Of a stretch of 64,000 bases of DNA, positions 9,031 to 17,035 are shown in pieces. Position 1 is the stretch's first letter. Each line of letters begins with the position of its first letter. The DNA comes from JACJXW01 sp964418125 (lineage in GTDB: Bacteria; Bacteroidota; Bacteroidia; Chitinophagales; Saprospiraceae), in contig CAYQKY010000004.1 of NCBI GenBank assembly GCA_964418125.1, positions 1-64,000 of the forward strand, read 5' to 3'. The position numbers were made by a program, and so were the translations under genes. The notes beneath the pieces are model-generated. The model saw nothing but the letters and a program-made list of their open reading frames with translations. It made no database searches and was not told the DNA's origin.

Positions 9031-10101
9031 ATGCCCAAATTCCATCCCCTGAAAATAAAAGAAGTGCGGCGCGAAACCGGAGAGTGTGTGTCCGTAGCTT
9101 TTGAAGTACCAAAAGAGCTCCAGCCGGAATACCGGTTTATACAAGGCCAGCACCTCACCCTGAAAACGGAGCTTGGCGGAGAAGAAGTCCGCCGGTCCTA
9201 TTCCATCTGTGCCAGCCCCAACGACGATGTTCTCCGGGTCGCCATCAAAAAGCTGGAAGGGGGCCGCTTTTCCACCTTCGCCAACGAACAACTACAGGCC
9301 GGCGATATCCTGGAAGTAATGACCCCTATGGGCCGCTTCTTTACCAAACTGGACCCCGCCAACGAAAAGAACTATGTTGCTTTCGCCGCCGGCAGTGGCA
9401 TCACGCCAATCCTATCGATCATGAAGGCCGTGTTGCAGCAGGAACCCAAAAGCGAGTTTACCCTTTTCTACGGCAACCGGAAAGTGGACAGCATTATTTT
9501 TCGCGAAGAGATCGAAGGGCTGAAAAATGAATATATGGGCCGCCTCGGCGTTCATCATATCCTGAGCCGGGAGTTGCAGGGCAGCGAGCTGTTTTCCGGG
9601 CGTATCGACGCCGAAAAGTGCAGCGCTTTCTGTGACAAGCTCATTGACCCGGAGGGGGTGGATGAATTTTTCCTCTGTGGCCCGGAGCCTATGATCCATA
9701 GCCTCCGTGATACCCTCGTCAACAGGGGAGTGCCCAGGGAAAATATCCATTTCGAGCTGTTCGTCGCCGGCCTGAATGGTAAGGCGCAGAAGAAAGAGCA
9801 GGGCAGAAAAGCGCAGTCGGTTGAGGCCAGCATTCACATCACGCTGGACGGCAACGCCTTCGAATTTCCGCTCACTTCCGGCGAAGACACCATCCTGGAA
9901 GCGGCTCACAAGGTGGGCGCCGACCTCCCCTTTGCCTGCAAAGGCGGGGTCTGTTGTACCTGCCGTGCCAAACTGGTCGAAGGAGAGGTGGAAATGGACG
10001 TCAACTACGCCCTGGAGCCGGAAGAGGTGGAGGCGGGATACATCCTCACCTGCCAGTCCCATCCTAAAACGGAAAGGGTTGTGGTGGATTTCGATAGTTA
10101 A
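9031..10101 (+). CDS. paaE: Ring-hydroxylating-type ferredoxin reductase (PaaE-like)
   Basis: 356 aa from the ATG at 9031; an earlier in-frame ATG lies upstream of the promoter and is unlikely. The domain order is FAD-binding ferredoxin-reductase barrel (1-100, with RRSYSIC), NAD(P)-binding domain (105-240, with GSGITPILSI and LCGPEPMI), and a C-terminal plant-type [2Fe-2S] ferredoxin with ligands C303, C308, C311 and C341. This is the architecture of the phenylacetyl-CoA epoxidase reductase PaaE, which passes electrons from NADPH to the diiron oxygenase. No paaABCD genes are in the window, so it could serve another oxygenase or desaturase. Confidence 0.85.
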   Translation: MPKFHPLKIKEVRRETGECVSVAFEVPKELQPEYRFIQGQHLTLKTELGGEEVRRSYSICASPNDDVLRVAIKKLEGGRFSTFANEQLQAGDILEVMTPMGRFFTKLDPANEKNYVAFAAGSGITPILSIMKAVLQQEPKSEFTLFYGNRKVDSIIFREEIEGLKNEYMGRLGVHHILSRELQGSELFSGRIDAEKCSAFCDKLIDPEGVDEFFLCGPEPMIHSLRDTLVNRGVPRENIHFELFVAGLNGKAQKKEQGRKAQSVEASIHITLDGNAFEFPLTSGEDTILEAAHKVGADLPFACKGGVCCTCRAKLVEGEVEMDVNYALEPEEVEAGYILTCQSHPKTERVVVDFDS

Positions 10102-10107
10102 GGAATG

Positions 10108-10194
10108 GTGCATTCGTGTATGGGGGTATAGTTGCATTTGTCTGCCCGGCACTTATATACCAATGCACCAATGCACCAATGCACTTATACACAC
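10108..10194. repeat. 8-nt-period inverted array (GTGCATTN family)
   Basis: It starts 6 nt after the reductase stop with GTGCATTC GTGTATGG (10108-10123). The facing arm, three and a quarter copies of ACCAATGC at 10159-10184, continues as TTATACACAC. TGGTGCATT and AATGCACCA can pair. The same word recurs at 21153 and 44016. It lies between paaE and tetR. Confidence 0.7.
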
Positions 10195-10202
10195 ATCTCC
10201 GA

Positions 10203-10790
10203 ATGGCTACCAAAACAAAAAAGAAAACCAAAAAGCAGATCATCCAGGAAGCCGCCGTCCGCCTGTTTCGCGACAAAGGTTATTCGGCCACGTCCATGCG
10301 CGACCTGGCCCGGGCCGTCAACCTGAAAGCGTCCAGCCTGTACAACCACATCAGTTCGAAAGAGGAGATTCTGAAGGATATCTGCTTTGAGAATGCTCAC
10401 CGCTTTCTGGAAGGAATGAAGGAAGTAGAATCCATGCCGGGCACTGCTGCCGGGAAGGTGGAGGCTCTGCTGCGGCTCCACATCCGCACGGCCACCGGAG
10501 ACGCCGCATCCGTTATGGCGTTCAATGATGAATGGCGCCACCTCACCGAACCGCATCTCAGCGAATTCATGGCCCTGCGTAAAGACTACGAAGGGCGCTT
10601 CCTGAATATCCTCAAAACCGGTATGCGCTCCGGGCAGTTTCAGGACACAGAGCCAGTGATTGCCCTGCATACCATCTTTTCCTCGATACGCTGGCTGTAC
10701 GATTGGTTCCAGCCCGGCAAAAAGCTTACAGCTTCCGAAGTGGAAGAGAACATCATCAATATGCTGATGGAAGGCCTGAAAAAAGGCTGA
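10203..10790 (+). CDS. TetR-family transcriptional regulator
   Basis: 195 aa from ATG 10203 (MATKTKKK...); upstream codons of the open frame lie inside a repeat array and are excluded. The N-terminal helix-turn-helix is typical of TetR (residues 9-55, AAVRLFRDKGYSATSMRDLA...ASSLYNHISSKEEIL). The C-terminal ligand domain resembles the TetR_C group linked to fatty-acid or aromatic-CoA control. It lies downstream of the PaaE-like reductase on the same strand, and a palindrome overlaps that gene's promoter, so local repression relieved by an acyl- or aryl-CoA is plausible (inference). Confidence 0.85.
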   Translation: MATKTKKKTKKQIIQEAAVRLFRDKGYSATSMRDLARAVNLKASSLYNHISSKEEILKDICFENAHRFLEGMKEVESMPGTAAGKVEALLRLHIRTATGDAASVMAFNDEWRHLTEPHLSEFMALRKDYEGRFLNILKTGMRSGQFQDTEPVIALHTIFSSIRWLYDWFQPGKKLTASEVEENIINMLMEGLKKG

Positions 10791-10816
10791 CAGGCGGTAA
10801 CAAATGCCTAACGGAA

Positions 10817-10875
10817 ATTCACTCAATCACTCCCCCTTCCCTTTGCTCGGCCGGGTAAATTCCTTCATTCCCTCA
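10817..10875. repeat. 8-nt-period facing arms between convergent tetR and lipA
   Basis: ATTCACTC AATCACTC lies at 10817-10832. On the minus strand, TGAGGGAA TGAAGGAA starts with the lipA stop codon itself (TGA, 10873-10875). The GAATGAAG vocabulary is shared with arrays at 45.0, 47.0 and 49.7 kb. Confidence 0.5.
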
Positions 10876-11745
10876 CAAGTGCCGCTCCGCATGATAGCTG
10901 GACCGCACCAGCGGCGCGCTCTCTACAAAGGCGAAGCCTTTGGATAACCCCACTTCTTTGTATTCGGCGAATTTGTCGGGATGTACGTATTCCACTACAT
11001 CCAGGTGCATTTTTGTAGGTTGGAGGTATTGTCCGATGGTCATTACGTCGCAGCCGTGCTCCAGCAGGTCATCCATGGTTTTGAATACCTGCTCGTCGGT
11101 CTCGCCCAGGCCTACCATAATGCCGGATTTGGTTCGTTTGCCGTAGTCTTTGGTGCGGCGGATCTGGTCCAGGCTGCGCTGGTACTTGGCCTGGGGGCGC
11201 ACCTTGCGGTAGAGGGCTTCCACTGTTTCCATGTTATGGGAGACCACTTCCTGGCCGGCGCTGATCATGCGTTCCAGGGCCCACCAGGTGGCGCGCACGT
11301 CGGGAATGAGCGTTTCGATGGTCACATGCGGAGTACGTTCCTTGACGGCGCGAACGGTCTGGTACCAGATCTCGGCTCCGCGGTCCTTGAGCTCGTCGCG
11401 GTTGACGGAGGTGATAACGGCATGTTTGACGCCCATCAGGCCGATGGCTTCGGCGACCCGGCGCGGCTCGTCTTCGTCGTACTCCGGCGGCCGGCCGGTT
11501 TTGACGGCGCAGAAGGAACAGGAGCGGGTGCAGGTATTGCCCAGGATCATGAACGTTGCGGTGCCGGCCCCCCAGCATTCGCCCATATTGGGGCAATTGC
11601 CGCTCTGGCAGATGGTGTGCAGGTTGTAATCGTCTACCAGGCTGCGCACCTTTTTATAATTCGGCCCGATCGGCAGCTTGACGCGCAGCCAATCCGGCTT
11701 TCTCTTTCTCGGTTCTTTTTTTTCTACTATGGGTAGTTCGAGCAT
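10873..11745 (-). CDS. lipA: Lipoyl synthase
   Basis: 290 aa. A radical-SAM enzyme that inserts two sulfurs into octanoyl groups on E2 and GcvH proteins. Both iron-sulfur motifs are intact: the auxiliary cluster ligands C46, C51 and C57 (CQSGNCPNMGEC) and the radical-SAM CxxxCxxC at C72, C76 and C79. The family RSSYHAE-type C-terminus is present. Length is normal. It stands alone, with convergent tetR downstream. A roughly 225-bp gap upstream separates it from the next gene. Confidence 0.97.
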   Translation of the reverse strand: MLELPIVEKKEPRKRKPDWLRVKLPIGPNYKKVRSLVDDYNLHTICQSGNCPNMGECWGAGTATFMILGNTCTRSCSFCAVKTGRPPEYDEDEPRRVAEAIGLMGVKHAVITSVNRDELKDRGAEIWYQTVRAVKERTPHVTIETLIPDVRATWWALERMISAGQEVVSHNMETVEALYRKVRPQAKYQRSLDQIRRTKDYGKRTKSGIMVGLGETDEQVFKTMDDLLEHGCDVMTIGQYLQPTKMHLDVVEYVHPDKFAEYKEVGLSKGFAFVESAPLVRSSYHAERHL

Positions 11746-11925
11746 TGTAGTATCCGGTTATTGATTATTGTACGCGCCGCTCATTTTACAGCTGCGCAAC
11801 AAGTTATCAGACAAAACGATAATGGGCGGTGAACACTTGTATCGGTAATAACAAGAATGAAAGCCAAGAGTTTTCAAAGGAATTCAACTGGTGGTAAGGT
11901 GGCCATTCATCGACGGGATAGCCTC

Positions 11926-11953
11926 CCAATCAACCAATCAACCAATCAACCAG
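11926..11953. repeat. 8-nt tandem array CCAATCAA x3
   Basis: Three exact copies of CCAATCAA plus CCAG. On the minus strand it reads GGTTGATT repeats, about 20 nt after the stop of the gene at 11972. The same vocabulary occurs at 17000 (9-nt period) and 34499. Confidence 0.8.
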
Positions 11954-11971
11954 CCGCCTGTCAGCTCACCG

Positions 11972-12790
11972 CTACCACCGTTTGCCCAGCTGCAAATTTA
12001 TATAAAGGTTGATAAAGATGGCTTTGTTTTCCGGAGTATCTACCAGGGAGGACTCGGCCATGATGGGCACCTGCTGGAAGTAGGCGTCTACCATGACCCC
12101 TGCTTCGATGGCCCGGACAAATTCGTCGAAGGCGCCCCAGTCAAAATGGACGGCGAGCTTGCCGTGCAGGCCCGGGATGGCGGATATCTCACCCAGCCCC
12201 TTGGAGAAACCGGAGGAGCCGTAGATGCGGCTGATGTCGAGGAAAGTGCTGGCATTCTCCTGGGTGAGCTTTTCACTGCGGATCGTGAATTCATCGAAGG
12301 GCCCTGAATCGGAAGAACGGACGAGTTCCAGGTAATATGGTTTGAGCAGGCCCAGAGAAGGCCCGGCAGCATAGCTCACGCCCACGGCGAGGCCCTTGCG
12401 CTTGGCCTTTTCGGAGAAGTAACGCTTTTCCCCTATTCCTCCGCGGAGGACGAGAAGGTTGTTCTGTTTGCCGAAAATGAAGGCCCGGGAAACCCGCGAA
12501 GCAGCAGGGGTCTGAAAATCGAAACTTTGCCGGAATTCCTTGGGGTGTTTGAGCTCACCGATCTCGATGTTGAAGAACCGGGTGAGATAATAAGTCTTCA
12601 GGCGGGCGATATTTACGCCGAGGGCGAAACCGTTGGTATGCAGTTTCAGGTCAACGGTAAACTCCCGGTCATATACGATCCCTTTGGCCTCGTCGTAGAT
12701 GTTGTCTTCGGTATCATAAGTCTGTTGGGCCATCCCCGGAAGGAAGCTCAGTGGCATTAGCAGCAGTAAAAGGAAAATCTTCTGGGCCAT
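11972..12790 (-). CDS. Secreted conserved protein, probable outer-membrane barrel
   Basis: 272 aa with a signal peptide (1-22, ending GMAQQ). The mature part has amphipathic strands (for example residues 45-75, 105-120 and 225-270). It ends in NLYINLQLGKRW, a strand with a terminal aromatic residue typical of outer-membrane barrels. No catalytic motif is visible. The family resembles Bacteroidota-specific hypothetical proteins whose role is not known. It has its own promoter region of about 170 bp shared with the divergent gene at 12964. Confidence 0.65.
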   Translation of the reverse strand: MAQKIFLLLLLMPLSFLPGMAQQTYDTEDNIYDEAKGIVYDREFTVDLKLHTNGFALGVNIARLKTYYLTRFFNIEIGELKHPKEFRQSFDFQTPAASRVSRAFIFGKQNNLLVLRGGIGEKRYFSEKAKRKGLAVGVSYAAGPSLGLLKPYYLELVRSSDSGPFDEFTIRSEKLTQENASTFLDISRIYGSSGFSKGLGEISAIPGLHGKLAVHFDWGAFDEFVRAIEAGVMVDAYFQQVPIMAESSLVDTPENKAIFINLYINLQLGKRW

Positions 12791-12963
12791 AATTTTTTTT
12801 TCTTAGATAGTATTACGTTCCTGTGGCATAAAGGTTCAACTTTTGCCCGGCAAAAGGGTAATTCGCAAACAGATACACTAAACTTATGTCAATTTAACAA
12901 AATAAATGAATAAAATACAGCAGAAATCATCTTACCTTTCTGTAAACCTGTTAAAACCCGGGA

Positions 12964-14292
12964 ATGAAGCTACTGGCCTATGTTCCATCCCTGACGCCTC
13001 GCGTTCAATATGCCTTTCGCATACTCTTCGGCAGTTGTATGAAGGCCAGATATGAACTGACGGACAGCCGCGAGGCCTATCTTTCTTCCACCGGCCCCCG
13101 GCTCAATTACAGCCCTGCTCCTCTGGCTGAGGGTGAATATTGGATCCCTGCCGGCGCCCTGCTGTGGGAAGAGGGCATCTGGCCCCAGGCTATCGAGGTA
13201 TTTGAGCACAACGGCCTTCCGGCATTCTTCCGGCAGGAGGGGGAAGGGGCTGCCCTGCCGTTCGACCTTCCGGCCCTGGCGTTCTTCCTGGCCAGCCGCT
13301 ACGAAGAATATCTTCCGTTCGATGGAGATGTGCTGGGGCGCTTTCCCGCTGCCCGAAGCCTTGCTTCGCAGGAGGGGTTTCTCGAACAACCTCTCGTCAA
13401 CCTGTGGGCAATTCGGCTCGGCAGAGCCCTGGAGCAGCATTTTCCCGGGCTGGGCATTCAGTTTCCGGAATATCGGTTCCTTCCCACTTACGATATAGAT
13501 ATGGCCTGGGCCTACCGCCACCGCCCGCTGTGGCTCAACCTGGCCGGAACAGTACGCGAACTGGCTACCTTCCGCTGGGGCCTGGCTTACGAACGATGGG
13601 CATGCCTGCTGGGCAGAAGGGAAGACCCCTTCGATACTTTCGCATACCTCAGGCAACTCCACCGCTCTCTTGGCCTGTCTGTGCTTTTCTTTTTCCTGCT
13701 GGGGGATTACAACCGTTACGATAAAAACATTTCGCCTGCCAATCCGGCCTTTCGGAAACTGGTCGCCAGAGTGGCCGATACCCGTAACGTGGGCCTGCAT
13801 CCTTCCTACCGCTCCAACTTTAAAGAAGGGCAACTCCGTAAAGAGGCCCGCCGCCTGAAGAAGATCACCGGAGAAAATGTCCGCCGCAGCCGGCAGCATT
13901 TTCTGTACCTTCGCTTTCCGGAAACCTACCGGCAGCTACTGGCGGAGGGCATAAGGGAAGACTACAGTATGGGCTTTGCCGATGCAGTGGGCTTTCGCGC
14001 CGGCCTGGCCACCCCCTTTCCGTGGTACGACCTGGAAGCGGAGCAAATACAGGCGCTGCGGGTTTTCCCTTTCATGGCTATGGATGTCACCCTGCGCCGG
14101 TATATGGCGCTACCCCCCGAAGCGGCTTTCCTCCGGTTGCAGGAATTGTGCCGCCAAACAATGGCCGTTGGCGGTATTTTTACTACCTTATGGCACAATA
14201 GCTCCTTCGCAGAAAGATACGGATGGAAAGACTGGAAGCCGATTTACGAGCAGGCCCTGGCATATGCCCGGGAACCGGAAAAAGCCGGGTAG
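12964..14292 (+). CDS. Polysaccharide deacetylase-like protein (DUF7033 type)
   Basis: 442 aa. The N-terminal 150 residues look like the DUF7033 module. The C-terminal half is a divergent carbohydrate-esterase-4-like barrel with PTYDIDMAW (metal-site Asp region, about residues 178-186), GLHPSYRSN (His about 279) and TTLWHNSSF near residues 411-419. Family members are predicted to act on cell-surface polysaccharides such as capsule or O-antigen. No signal peptide is visible, which suggests a cytoplasmic or lipid-linked substrate. No glycan-synthesis genes are adjacent. The fold assignment is fairly good; the substrate is unknown. Confidence 0.7.
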   Translation: MKLLAYVPSLTPRVQYAFRILFGSCMKARYELTDSREAYLSSTGPRLNYSPAPLAEGEYWIPAGALLWEEGIWPQAIEVFEHNGLPAFFRQEGEGAALPFDLPALAFFLASRYEEYLPFDGDVLGRFPAARSLASQEGFLEQPLVNLWAIRLGRALEQHFPGLGIQFPEYRFLPTYDIDMAWAYRHRPLWLNLAGTVRELATFRWGLAYERWACLLGRREDPFDTFAYLRQLHRSLGLSVLFFFLLGDYNRYDKNISPANPAFRKLVARVADTRNVGLHPSYRSNFKEGQLRKEARRLKKITGENVRRSRQHFLYLRFPETYRQLLAEGIREDYSMGFADAVGFRAGLATPFPWYDLEAEQIQALRVFPFMAMDVTLRRYMALPPEAAFLRLQELCRQTMAVGGIFTTLWHNSSFAERYGWKDWKPIYEQALAYAREPEKAG

Positions 14293-14455
14293 GGCAGGAA
14301 GAATAACCTCACCGCTGGCCCTCGCTGCCAGTGCCGGATAACCGGCTTTCGCCTGCCGGCGCTGATGGGCCGGGCCCGGGATATCGGCAGGCTTCTCTGA
14401 TAAGGGCGATCCTATAAGCTGTCCTCCGGAGGTTTTTTAATCACTACTTTGAATG

Positions 14456-14463
14456 TATATTTG
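14456..14463 (+). promoter_or_regulatory. upp promoter -7 box
   Basis: TATATTTG is a perfect TAnnTTTG match, 40 bp upstream of the upp ATG. Confidence 0.6.
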
Positions 14464-14503
14464 TGCTCGGCCTTAATATTGATAACCATACCAGCCAATT
14501 GCA

Positions 14504-15163
14504 ATGATATATAACCTAAGCGAAAACAATTCGATCGCCAACCACTTTATCGCTCAGATAAGAGATGCTAAGGTACAGCAGGATAGCATGCGCTTCCGCC
14601 GTAATATGCAGCGCATAGGAGAGGTGTTGGCCTATGAGATAAGTAAAGAACTGAATTACCAGGAGAAAGATATAGAAACGCCCCTCGGCGTCGCCAGGGT
14701 AAACGTTCCGGCCGACAGGGTCGTGCTGGCCACCATCCTTCGGGCCGGCCTTCCGCTGCACCAGGGCATGCTCAATTATTTCGACTATGCCGGCAATGCT
14801 TTTGTTTCTGCCTTCCGCAAACATCACAAGGATGGTTCTTTCGACGTGCACATGGAATATGTTTCCTGCCCTCCGCTGGATGATGTCGTCCTGATCGTCT
14901 CCGACCCCATGCTGGCCACCGGGGCTTCCATGTCTCTGTCGGCTCAGGCACTTCTCGAATACGGCCGGCCCAAACAGATCCACTTCGCTACCGCCATCGC
15001 CTCCCAGGCCGGCCTCGACCATTTGCGCCGCATTTTTCCGGATGCCTGTGTCTGGATGGCCGCCCTGGATGAAGAACTGACCGGCAAGGCGTACATCGTC
15101 CCCGGCCTGGGCGATGCCGGCGACCTCAGCTATGGAGAGAAAGGGCTGGGAACGGAGGTATGA
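14504..15163 (+). CDS. upp: Uracil phosphoribosyltransferase
   Basis: 219 aa. Converts uracil and PRPP to UMP in pyrimidine salvage, in the cytoplasm. The PRPP-binding loop is present (VLIVSDPMLATGAS, residues 129-142), as is the ATILRAGLPL motif (76-85) that holds the ribose-phosphate site. The C-terminal YIVPGLGDAGDLSYG matches the uracil-binding end of the family (PG-x-GDxGDR-x-FG), with S-Y in place of R-x-F/Y. Length is normal. It has its own promoter and is followed by a bidirectional hairpin. Confidence 0.93.
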   Translation: MIYNLSENNSIANHFIAQIRDAKVQQDSMRFRRNMQRIGEVLAYEISKELNYQEKDIETPLGVARVNVPADRVVLATILRAGLPLHQGMLNYFDYAGNAFVSAFRKHHKDGSFDVHMEYVSCPPLDDVVLIVSDPMLATGASMSLSAQALLEYGRPKQIHFATAIASQAGLDHLRRIFPDACVWMAALDEELTGKAYIVPGLGDAGDLSYGEKGLGTEV

Positions 15164-15220
15164 TTGCCGAAGGATTTTGGCCCCTGTGGGGATCGGGTAG
15201 AAAATGAAGGCGCCCCGTAA

Positions 15221-15255
15221 TAAAAAAACGGGCAGCCACCGAAGTGGGCTGCCCG
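15221..15255 (-). terminator. Terminator of the curlin-like gene
   Basis: CGGGCAGCCAC (15229-15239) pairs with GTGGGCTGCCCG (15244-15255). On the minus strand it is followed by TTTTTTT, placing it as the terminator of the gene ending at 15294. It may also act on upp read-through. Confidence 0.8.
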
Positions 15256-15293
15256 CCATCCCGTTGTGTTTAAGATACCTTACTGACTGATGA

Positions 15294-16013
15294 TTATTTC
15301 TGGCCTACCGAGATGGTGTTGAAATCGGAATCGCCTCCGATGACGACGTCGCTGAGATTGTCCTCATTCTGCTGGAATACCTCGACGGTATTGAAATCAC
15401 TGCCATCGTGGATGTGGATGCTGGACCACTGGTCTTCGCCTTCCTGGCTGACAAAGGCCGAGTTGCCGTTGCTGAACCCGCTGATCTCTACGTAGGAATC
15501 CTGCTCTTCTCCACCCTGCAGCACCGTAACCGTGTTGAACCCCGATTCGTCGGCGATCAGGACACTGGATTCGTGCTCGTCGCCGTCATACTGGGTGACG
15601 AAAACCTGGTTGTTGTCGGAGAAGAAGCTGATGTTTACTTCAGAAGTGTTGCCTTCACTCAACTGCGCGACTTCCACCTCGTTGCTCCAGCTCTCACTGA
15701 TGTTAACCGCACTGGTATTGTCTTCATCCTCCATCAGGACGGAAACCGTATTGTAGTCTGAATTGTTGGCGATGTCGATGTCGCTGTACTGGTTTTCCCC
15801 TGTCTGGGTTACCGTTACGCCGTTTTCATCAGAATCGAAGTAGATGTCTACTTCCGAGATGTTCACTTCATCGTCGTCTTGCTCCTGGGTGACGAAGACG
15901 CTGTTGCCGCTGCTTCCATCGGAAACGAATACGGAGGACTGATTGTCGGGCTGGGCCATCATGGCGCCTGCAAAGAAGAATGCTGCTACCGCAAATAATA
16001 CAAACTTTTTCAT
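15294..16013 (-). CDS. Acidic curlin-like repeat protein, putative functional amyloid
   Basis: 239 aa from the ATG at 16013. A signal peptide (ending AGAMMAQ) precedes nine repeats of a near-constant 24-residue unit: SxVxI-x3-S-x2-N-x-V-x-V-x-Q. The invariant Asn residues are spaced 27, 24, 23, 24, 25, 24, 24 and 24. The N-x-V-x-V-x-Q strand and the preceding S-x-V-x-I strand match the strand-turn-strand logic of curlin (CsgA/CsgB) repeats. The turns here are full of Asp/Glu instead of Gly, so the protein is strongly acidic. No csgE, csgF or csgG genes are nearby. Likely secreted and self-assembling (inference). Confidence 0.65.
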   Translation of the reverse strand: MKKFVLFAVAAFFFAGAMMAQPDNQSSVFVSDGSSGNSVFVTQEQDDDEVNISEVDIYFDSDENGVTVTQTGENQYSDIDIANNSDYNTVSVLMEDEDNTSAVNISESWSNEVEVAQLSEGNTSEVNISFFSDNNQVFVTQYDGDEHESSVLIADESGFNTVTVLQGGEEQDSYVEISGFSNGNSAFVSQEGEDQWSSIHIHDGSDFNTVEVFQQNEDNLSDVVIGGDSDFNTISVGQK

Positions 16014-16382
16014 GTTCAATAAGTTTTTGAATGTAGGTTACTCAATTGCATCCTGGCCTCTGCCCTGGTGGATGGCGCAGGGTAAAAGAATACCCTCTTT
16101 CCGGCGCCGGCTGATCCGGAAAGCTGCGCCCCGCCGGGGCGGATGAGGCCTTGAAATGCTGTTCTTGTCGTTAGGGGGGATGGTTGTCTTTAGTGTATCA
16201 ATATCCGTGCCAAACTCGGAAAGGAAGGAAAGAGGCATTTAAAAAAAACATTCCGGGCTGCTGGCCATATTGTGGAAGAAGGAAAAAAAAAGCAGGCACT
16301 CCGGCTGAAGGGCCTGCTGTATTCGGTTACTCAAGTCTTTTTCGGCAAGAAGCCCGATTCTTGGTTTTAAAGGTTTGAAGCG
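16014..16382. other. Non-coding gap
   Basis: It holds the leader of the curlin-like gene, a GC-rich palindrome (CGCCCC...GGGGCG near 16127-16142), and the terminator at 16283-16318. No gene was found. Confidence 0.4.
16283..16318 (-). terminator. Terminator of the four-helix membrane protein
   Basis: AGCAGGC (16291-16297) pairs with GCCTGCT (16312-16318). A run of nine A's at 16283-16291 gives a T tract on the minus strand. Confidence 0.7.
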
Positions 16383-16802
16383 TTATTCCTTCTTGCCCAT
16401 GCCCAGCAGCCAGCCGATCACGCCGCCGGTAATGGCGGCCATGGCGGTGTAAACCACAACGTCCATTACCAGGCCGTTCAGGGTCATCAGGTTGGTTGTT
16501 CCGAACATGCTAAGGTCGAGGCCCAGGGCGACCAGCAGGCCAACCATAGCCCCTGCCTTTAGCCCTCCCATAAATGTTGTGATACCGGCCCACCGCAGGA
16601 AGATCAGCGTTAACAGGGCCGCCATGGCCAGGTTGCCCAGGATGAGGGCCCACCAATCCATGGCCTCTTTGTTTACTCCGGTGGCGGTGCCGGCATTAGC
16701 CTCAAAGTAATTCATGAACAAGATCCCGTACAGCAGCCAGCCGAGCAGGAAAAAGGCGATTCCGCCTCCTACTGTTCCAATTGCAAATTTCTTGGCATCC
16801 AT
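16383..16802 (-). CDS. Small four-helix membrane protein
   Basis: 139 aa from ATG 16802 (MDAKKFAIGT...); an upstream alternative start would add 18 polar residues and lacks support. Four hydrophobic helices lie at about residues 7-28, 50-68, 73-95 and 110-132, joined by short loops, with a Lys-rich C-terminus. Looks like small Bacteroidota inner-membrane proteins of the DUF1761 kind (weak resemblance). No functional residues are recognised. Confidence 0.6.
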   Translation of the reverse strand: MDAKKFAIGTVGGGIAFFLLGWLLYGILFMNYFEANAGTATGVNKEAMDWWALILGNLAMAALLTLIFLRWAGITTFMGGLKAGAMVGLLVALGLDLSMFGTTNLMTLNGLVMDVVVYTAMAAITGGVIGWLLGMGKKE

Positions 16803-16957
16803 TTCGTTTTGTCTTTTGTTTGAATAATAAAATTTTACAACCAGGTAAAAGTACAAAACTATATGCTAATCCTTAAGCCTTATGCTTGAATAATTGTTTC
16901 TACCCCTAAGGCCAGCGCGCGTGAGAAATCAGCACAGCAACAGGCTTCCTTCTAAAA

Positions 16958-16995
16958 TACAAAAAGCGGCTGGAAAGCTCCAGCCGCCTTTTGTA
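16958..16995 (-). terminator. Terminator of the TPR lipoprotein gene
   Basis: TACAAAAAGCGGCTGGA (16958-16974) pairs with TCCAGCCGCCTTTTGTA (16979-16995) over 17 bp with one mismatch and a 4-nt loop. T-rich on the minus strand. Confidence 0.8.
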
Positions 16996-16999
16996 CTAC

Positions 17000-17030
17000 C
17001 CCAATCAACCCAATCAACCCAATCAACCAT
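17000..17030. repeat. 9-nt tandem array CCCAATCAA x3
   Basis: Three exact CCCAATCAA units lie between the TPR gene stop (17036) and its terminator. Read on the minus strand the array is GGTTGATTGGG repeats. It has the same vocabulary as 11926 and 34499. Confidence 0.75.
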
Positions 17031-17035
17031 TCCCC

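Noticed and set aside
10159..10184. Tandem repeats considered as a CRISPR array
   Set aside because: Units are 7-9 nt with no unique spacers and no cas genes in the window.
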